64,000 nucleotides of DNA, from NCBI RefSeq assembly GCF_007753265.1, contig NZ_CP036349.1, positions 2,699,363 through 2,763,362 of the forward strand. Reading direction: 5' to 3'. This DNA comes from Botrimarina mediterranea (lineage in GTDB: Bacteria > Planctomycetota > Planctomycetia > Pirellulales > Lacipirellulaceae). Position numbers and translations under genes: made by a program. Position 1 is the stretch's first letter, and every line of letters starts with the position of its first letter. This document shows, one piece after another, positions 60,001-64,000 of the stretch. The notes beneath the pieces were generated by a model that made no database searches, was not told where the DNA came from, and was given only the letters and a program-made list of their open reading frames with translations.

Positions 60001-61523
60001 CGGTGAATCATTCCGACCGATGCATCTCGCTGCAAGCTGAAGTAGACACGGGCGTTACGCTGCACGCGGAGACGCAAATCGAAGCTGGTTCAGAGAAGCC
60101 GTTGATATTTGCGCCATTGGCGCCGCCCGCCGAAGGCGCCGCAACGGCGGAAGTCCTCCCCTCGCTTGCAGTGACGCTCCGTGATGGCGCCGCCGAGCTG
60201 ATGAAGGGGACGGCGGTTCTCGGAGTAGCAGAACCCGCCTCGTACCTCCGTCTTCGTGACGCACGCTACGTTAACGACGGCGTGACGGCGCCACGGTTGA
60301 GATTCATCGTCGAACGGCTCGAAGCGTCGCCTAGCCCCATCAGCCTGCTCTGGACCGTAGCGAACGAACGAAGCCAGCGTGGACCCGTCGTACGAGGTGG
60401 AACGCTCGCCGCTACTCTCACCACCGACTCGCCCGTGGCGACGCTGGAGGCCGAAGTGGCGACAGGCATCGGATCGCTCCAGAAATTGAACGCCGTCGCC
60501 ACGATCAACGGCGTCGTCGGCGCCCTGACATTCACTAGCGACAGTCAAATCGGTACGCGCTCGTCGGTGCTCAAGCGGTCGACGAAACCGATTCTACAGC
60601 TAGTCGCCCCCACAATGATCGCGTCGGGATCACCACTGCCGTACTCAATCGATACGCAATCGACTCCGAAAGGAGTGAAGCTCGAGGTGACGCTCGTTCC
60701 GGCGAGCTCCAGCGGATCGGCGCTGTCCGCGGCAACGCACCGCTATCCGACGGCCCGTCGGCACGCCGTCTCGATGACGGCGCCGAGCAAGCCCGGTGAT
60801 ATGACGGTCGTCAGCACGATTGGTGCGTGGGACGGGGAGTTCGATTCGATGGGCCTATCGGGCCATTGGCGAGTGGTTGCCGTCGCTATCGATGAGGACG
60901 GCGTCATTGTCGCTCGCTCAAACGCCGAGGTCATGATTGACGGTGAGGCGCCGAGCCGGGTCGATTTGACGACACAGACGCCGTTGGTAGCCGGCAAACC
61001 GGCCGGGTTTCGTATCGATGCGGCGGACGACCTTTCGGGTGTTGACTCGGTTCGTCTCTACCTCGGTTATCCTATCGAGAACGCCCCACCCGCCGACGCC
61101 AAGCCGATTGTCGCCGCACCGCTGGCCGGCGAACCCGGCGCTTGGTCGGCGGCGCTGCCGATGCCGGCGGCGACGACAGCGGTCGTCACCGTCGAGGTGA
61201 CCGATCGCGTCGGCAAGGTTCGCAACAAGACACAGCAGCTTGTGCTAATCGACGAGGCAACTGCTGCTCTGGGGAGTGTCGCGGGAACCGTCGTCGAGGG
61301 CGTGTTGCCCCAGCCGAACCTGACGGTCGAACTCCGTGACCCACAACAACAGCCGGTGGCGTCGTCTAAGACGGACGCGAAGGGCGCCTTTCACTTCGCC
61401 GGCGTGAAGCCCGGCAAGTACCTCGTGTGGAGCATCAAAGCGGCGTCGCAACGCGTTGACGCCGCCGCCGTCGATGTCCAGGCGGGCGCCGAAGCGAAAG
61501 TCGACCTGCGGCTATCGTTCTGA
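57084..61523 (+). CDS. Second giant membrane-anchored pseudo-caspase with C-terminal Ig-like domain
   Basis: 1479 residues from the ATG at 57084, whose ATGA overlaps the previous stop by four bases. One membrane segment lies at 12-36 (SLFAWLLAGVAAALVGVLAA). Residues 40-245 resemble the caspase-like part of the upstream protein: VIYISAYATRGRDGEVLLL at 99 has Ala in place of the His-Gly dyad, and LLVLDLSWELAEGLAG at 147 has Ser-Trp instead of a catalytic Cys. FEMGLAGAADSCNESHITDG and RVTALELANYVTERV continue the pattern. Residues 250-900 are helical. Several beta-rich segments follow, and the last 85 residues (about 1395-1479) look like a carboxypeptidase-regulatory-like or SpaA Ig fold (DAKGAFHFAGVKPGKYLVWS). 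No vWA domain is seen. Function unknown. Confidence 0.78.
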   Translation: MTQQTPATNSRSLFAWLLAGVAAALVGVLAAVVLCLQTMEHQQLIACWTDHLHTPLIADNLAARNDKQSLCAAAYFDVQGTSIDALAKGLVDQHADSQVIYISAYATRGRDGEVLLLTEDFDPLTARNGVAFEALLRRIESDPTPKLLVLDLSWELAEGLAGMLPCDIGREVHERLRATPLKNCLTLVSCAAGESPTRIEGVGRTTFGYFFEMGLAGAADSCNESHITDGRVTALELANYVTERVTRWSRRHGAETQSPKTYHHGDTDLTLAPARRAELVSAKSQTPEPYPDWLVEGWRRRDSWKASGEAFVIPRLVKRYEAELIEAESRWRWGVIANHSERWETNCRTVLQEIESAQKRLAATPVVSLAQLTTPANQDYLQAWLAWFAATDKQAAAGVFSSAVDGASYTDLAQAAALAIAESGEQLRDGLIIATDELARRSSSPHFIEVADLRMLAEVAKKRSDAETSTLAEFLRVATLRSQVGADYDLPAALVAELDIANQNRQSAWAALVSPGFASLNDARAYNRQAMRGYQAIVSRQRLYHRAQLSVDRALDTLPSMAPLLRVLSRDRNDWTAALRYTDQLLSMLQAKTGQNDDAIDATTGRLEQRLERLTQIASVEAVALLADEVRDGDAKRAQLADALLATPLLAADERATLVSALREAAAQTAALLYAFAHEPHGVEASNGLPPSFQEATRTEDLAKWEAEMALATLRLARLSQVGPKRVSDALCSPAELRMAIKDAQVADLSRLSPSELRCACFVLPPRPFQPLLDKQEQTPTLVGEIAQREAWARRYASRIFDAAKDLQAPSPYLDLARRLDANVATKTAWLRVNGATDGTPVSLAGFSSSEPTVSLPVRVDHSADESPIIEVLQPADCLRIRQEVRRVPSGSEVQLTLQLRDDATVVQQLATHGVLLRVRRGDVVTHRRIATPGVASVSPVELLVEIAGVSIPWSDRIELPPTSGPTPLRLIAVNHSDRCISLQAEVDTGVTLHAETQIEAGSEKPLIFAPLAPPAEGAATAEVLPSLAVTLRDGAAELMKGTAVLGVAEPASYLRLRDARYVNDGVTAPRLRFIVERLEASPSPISLLWTVANERSQRGPVVRGGTLAATLTTDSPVATLEAEVATGIGSLQKLNAVATINGVVGALTFTSDSQIGTRSSVLKRSTKPILQLVAPTMIASGSPLPYSIDTQSTPKGVKLEVTLVPASSSGSALSAATHRYPTARRHAVSMTAPSKPGDMTVVSTIGAWDGEFDSMGLSGHWRVVAVAIDEDGVIVARSNAEVMIDGEAPSRVDLTTQTPLVAGKPAGFRIDAADDLSGVDSVRLYLGYPIENAPPADAKPIVAAPLAGEPGAWSAALPMPAATTAVVTVEVTDRVGKVRNKTQQLVLIDEATAALGSVAGTVVEGVLPQPNLTVELRDPQQQPVASSKTDAKGAFHFAGVKPGKYLVWSIKAASQRVDAAAVDVQAGAEAKVDLRLSF

Positions 61524-61559
61524 TGGTGGAGCCGATGCCGTGGGTGCGTCACCGAAGGC

Positions 61560-62336
61560 TTACAGCCGCGGCAGCGTCAGTCCACCATCGACCAAAATCA
61601 CGTTTCCCGTCGCGTAAGAAAGCTCTCCACAGGCGAGCACCGCGACCGCCCGGCCGACGTCGTCGGGTGTCCCCCACCGGGGTTCGACCGTCAGCCCGTC
61701 GGCGATGAGGCGATCGTACTTCTCCGTGACGCCCGCCGTCATATCGGTGCGGATCACGCCCGGACGGACCTCGTAGACAGAGACGCCATACTCGGCTAAC
61801 CGCGCGGCCCACAGCTGCGTCGCCATTGCGACGCCCGCTTTGCTGATGCAGTAGTCGCCGCGATTGACCGACGCCACCGTCGCACTGACCGACGAGACAT
61901 TCACCACCACGCCGCGCATACCTGCATCCGAAGGGGCCTGTTCAATCATCCGCTTCGCGGCGAGTTGTGTGAGGAAGTAGGGCCCCTGCAAGTTGATACG
62001 GATTAGACGCTCGAAGCTCTCCTCGGAAGCATCCAGCAAATCGGCGCGCACGTCCGGGGCGACGCCGGCGTTGTTCACCAACGCGTCGAGACGACCGAAG
62101 CGTTCAAACACTTCGTCCACCATCCGCTGGCGATCATCGGCCGAGGCGATGTCGGCACGGCAGTACAGCACCTCGGCGCCCTGCGCCGTCAGCTGGTCGA
62201 GCGCGTCTTGCACGTCCTCCGCGGGGCGGCGGCCGTTGACGGCGACGTCGAAGCCCGACTGCGCGAGCCGCAAGGCGACCCCGAGGCCGATGCCCCGGGT
62301 GCCGCCGGTAACCAGCGCCGCTTTCTTGCCAGCCAT
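61560..62336 (-). CDS. Short-chain dehydrogenase/reductase (SDR), 3-ketoacyl-reductase-like
   Basis: 258 residues from the ATG at 62336; a longer frame to 62438 overlaps the GH88 gene. The cofactor motif is T10-GGTRGIG. NNAG is at 88-91, the catalytic residues are S149 (NVSSVSA), Y162 and K166 (YCISKAG). The end GNVILVDGGLTLPRL is typical. The closest pattern is the FabG/glucose-dehydrogenase-like classical SDR. It follows the GH88-like hydrolase by five bases, so both are probably co-transcribed and may act on the same sugar. The substrate cannot be told from sequence. Confidence 0.93.
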   Translation of the reverse strand: MAGKKAALVTGGTRGIGLGVALRLAQSGFDVAVNGRRPAEDVQDALDQLTAQGAEVLYCRADIASADDRQRMVDEVFERFGRLDALVNNAGVAPDVRADLLDASEESFERLIRINLQGPYFLTQLAAKRMIEQAPSDAGMRGVVVNVSSVSATVASVNRGDYCISKAGVAMATQLWAARLAEYGVSVYEVRPGVIRTDMTAGVTEKYDRLIADGLTVEPRWGTPDDVGRAVAVLACGELSYATGNVILVDGGLTLPRL

Positions 62337-62341
62337 CGCTG

Positions 62342-63730
62342 TTAGCTCGCTGTGGGACCGAAGAACGTGTAGTAGGGCTCGCCCTTCGCTAGCCGCTGAA
62401 CGTATAGAGCGAGTTCGCGGGCGTGGTAGTCGCCCCACATGCTCGACTCACCGCACGGGACCGACTGGCCCGCCGGGATGTGGTCCCAGCTGTTGGGGCG
62501 GTGGTAGACCGAGTGCAGGATCAAGCCCTGGTGGCTGTCATCGGTCGAGAGGTACGCGGGGCTCAAAAGCGTGTCGAGCACTGTGAGCCCCGCCTGACGA
62601 TAACGCCCGCCGGCCTCGCCGTCGCCGCGCGATTCTAGGTAGCGACCCAACCGCAACAAGCCCTGGGCGCCGATTGCGGCGGCGGAGCTATCGACCGGCT
62701 CGTGGGCGTTGAACGGCTCGGCGGGGCGGTCGAGATAGTCGCCCAACAGCGCGAGGCCCGGCGCGCCGGTGTCCCAATAGGGGATGCCGCAAGTCGGCGT
62801 GTGTTCGATGTAGAAGTCGCAAGTCGCCTGCGCCGCCTTGAGGAACACGGCCTCGACGGCATCACGACCTCCGAACGGCTCGAACTCGGCGTCGTCGAGC
62901 GTGGCGAGCCACTCGAGTTCCTCCGGGAAGCCGACCATCGCCCACGACAGACCGCGGGTCCAGGTGCTGAATGCCGAGTAACCCTGCTGCGTCGAGGGGC
63001 AGCGGTACTCGCCGTTTTTCGTGTTGAAGACCGACTCGTGCGCCGCTCGGCCACGGACATCGTAGGCGTCGCGGCCGTCGCCGTACCAAAGGTTGTAGCG
63101 CGCCGTCGCCTTGGCGTGGTCGATCAACCGGCCGAGCAGGCTGATCTTTTCATCCCGTTCGCCCAAGAGAGCGTGGCCCAACTGATGCGACACAGCGAGC
63201 GCCCGACACGAACGGATCGTATCGACGAACAGCGACTGCGGGCCGTTGAACGAGTAGATGTAACCGCCGCCGTCGATGGTCGGCGACCACCGCGCCGCCT
63301 GCACCGCGCCGGTCACTTTGAGGGCCAGCTCGCAGAACCGCCGCAGCCAGGCGTCCTCCGGCAGTCGGCCTTCGCGTTGCAGCCGCCAGATCGCGCCGTA
63401 GGTGCTGACATTGTTGAACCCGTGGTCGTGAACGCCGACGTGCGTCAGGTGCGGCGCCATGGCGTCGACCGTGCGGTCGATTCCCAGCTGCAAGAAGCGT
63501 TCGTCGCCCGTCGCGTCGAACTGCAGCAGCGCGGCGCCATACTGAAAGCCCTGCGTCCACTCGGTCCAGCCGCGCGCCGTGTAGCGGCCCTCGACCGTGA
63601 ACACCGGCGAAGGCGATCCCGGTGGCAGCGAAGCCTCGATCGCGTCGATCTTCGCGGCGGAGGCCGACCACAACCGGTCGAGCTTAGGGAGCAAATCACT
63701 CGGCGTGATCTGCCAGTTGATCTGAATCAT
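62342..63730 (-). CDS. GH88-like unsaturated uronyl hydrolase
   Basis: 462 residues with no signal peptide, so cytoplasmic. GH88 features: GFQYGAALLQFDATGDERFL, HDHGFNNVSTYGAI with D102 at the place of the conserved HDxGF Asp, FVDTIRSCRALAVSHQLG with the second Asp near 169, WTRGLSWAMVGFPEELEWLA, CGIPYWDTGAPGLAL, PVDSSAAAIGAQGLLRLGRY and SSMWGDYHARELALYVQRL. Family members open the unsaturated uronic acid ring produced by polysaccharide lyases. The SDR gene follows five bases later. Exact glycan substrate is unknown, but uronic-acid polysaccharides fit the nearby sulfatases and hydrolases. Confidence 0.88.
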   Translation of the reverse strand: MIQINWQITPSDLLPKLDRLWSASAAKIDAIEASLPPGSPSPVFTVEGRYTARGWTEWTQGFQYGAALLQFDATGDERFLQLGIDRTVDAMAPHLTHVGVHDHGFNNVSTYGAIWRLQREGRLPEDAWLRRFCELALKVTGAVQAARWSPTIDGGGYIYSFNGPQSLFVDTIRSCRALAVSHQLGHALLGERDEKISLLGRLIDHAKATARYNLWYGDGRDAYDVRGRAAHESVFNTKNGEYRCPSTQQGYSAFSTWTRGLSWAMVGFPEELEWLATLDDAEFEPFGGRDAVEAVFLKAAQATCDFYIEHTPTCGIPYWDTGAPGLALLGDYLDRPAEPFNAHEPVDSSAAAIGAQGLLRLGRYLESRGDGEAGGRYRQAGLTVLDTLLSPAYLSTDDSHQGLILHSVYHRPNSWDHIPAGQSVPCGESSMWGDYHARELALYVQRLAKGEPYYTFFGPTAS

Positions 63731-63925
63731 GACGAACGGACGCCCAATGAGTCGCTACGAGGAGGCTGACCACGGCGAGGCGGGCACAGCAAAGCTCTAT
63801 AAAGCGACCATCGTAGGCGCCGATCCGCCTTGCATCCAGGCTGTGGCAGGCCCCGTCTTCAGAAACACCGAGGATTACGCGAAATCGGACAGCGATTGCG
63901 GGCGACGCCAGGTCCCTTCAACTTC

Positions 63926-64000
63926 TCAGTGGTGGAACGACGCTGTCTTTTCCGTGTCGTTCTCATCCTCGTCGGGCTCGGCGGGCATCTCGAGGTCGAG
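63926..64000 (-). CDS. 3' end of a gene entering from the right edge
   Basis: The reverse strand from 64000 is open for 24 codons and then TGA at 63926-63928. The residues read LDLEMPAEPDEDENDTEKTA and end SFHH. Nothing downstream argues against it, and an acidic tail of this kind is common at C-termini, but 25 codons are too few to prove a gene. Confidence 0.35.
   Translation of the reverse strand, partial: LDLEMPAEPDEDENDTEKTASFHH

Noticed and set aside
52186-61523. The giant proteins as active caspase effectors
   Set aside because: The catalytic Cys position is Thr185 in one and Ser-Trp in the other, and both proteins carry an N-terminal membrane anchor.

Overview
The window looks like chromosomal DNA of a GC-rich planctomycete, probably of the Pirellulales type; this placement is inferred from gene content, with no rRNA in view. 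The markers are PEP-CTERM proteins with planctomycete dockerin-like repeats, two DUF1559 pseudopilin-like proteins (H-X9-DG type), a DUF1549/DUF1553 cytochrome c protein followed by a DUF1501 protein, an ECF sigma factor beside a FecR/LamG membrane protein, an SHD1-domain protein and sulfatases. I saw no rRNA, tRNA, CRISPR array or insertion sequence.

Region 1 (1-6786, minus strand) reads ECF sigma factor, FecR/LamG protein, DUF1559 protein, two PEP-CTERM proteins, then a spherulin-4-like protein that runs off the left edge. It looks like a sigma/anti-sigma-controlled set of secreted and cell-surface proteins. Region 2 (7256-15006, plus strand) holds the DUF1549/DUF1553 and DUF1501 pair, a SnoaL-like protein, and a large Gly/Pro/Asn-rich exported protein. 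Region 3 (15122-33187) is catabolic: two sulfatases, a HAD phosphatase, an SHD1 protein, an OprB-like porin, a GH16 laminarinase-like enzyme with dockerin and PEP-CTERM, another DUF1559 protein, further PEP-CTERM proteins, a LacI-family regulator with palindromic operator candidates, a GH92 alpha-mannosidase-like enzyme and a GGDEF protein. Together these fit uptake and breakdown of sulfated and beta-glucan or mannan polysaccharides.

Region 4 (33307-61523) is a type VI secretion system with unusual features. Recognisable parts are tssK, tssG, tssF, tssE, hcp, tssC, tssB, tssA, tssL, a short tssM-like gene, vgrG and PAAR. No tssJ or tssH/clpV is visible here. Added to the core are a 109-residue DUF4157 (eCIS-core) protein with an HEAWH motif between hcp and tssC; a VgrG that stops early, followed by a separate protein carrying a VgrG-tail-like beta-repeat region; a cysteine-rich HEAT-like protein divergent from a cysteine-rich outer-membrane barrel; a DUF6931-like protein coupled to a small coiled-coil protein; and two translationally coupled giant membrane-anchored proteins (1633 and 1479 residues) whose N-terminal caspase-like folds appear to have lost the catalytic residues. 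The TssM-like protein has no visible Walker A motif and ends at its third membrane segment, so the periplasmic part of the membrane complex is not encoded in the usual place. This is the most likely new system in the window.

Region 5 (61560-64000, minus strand) holds a GH88-like hydrolase followed by a short-chain dehydrogenase, and the last codons of a gene that enters from the right edge. Between genes there are five REP-like inverted-repeat elements and three strong intrinsic-terminator-like hairpins, one of them between hcp and tssE.
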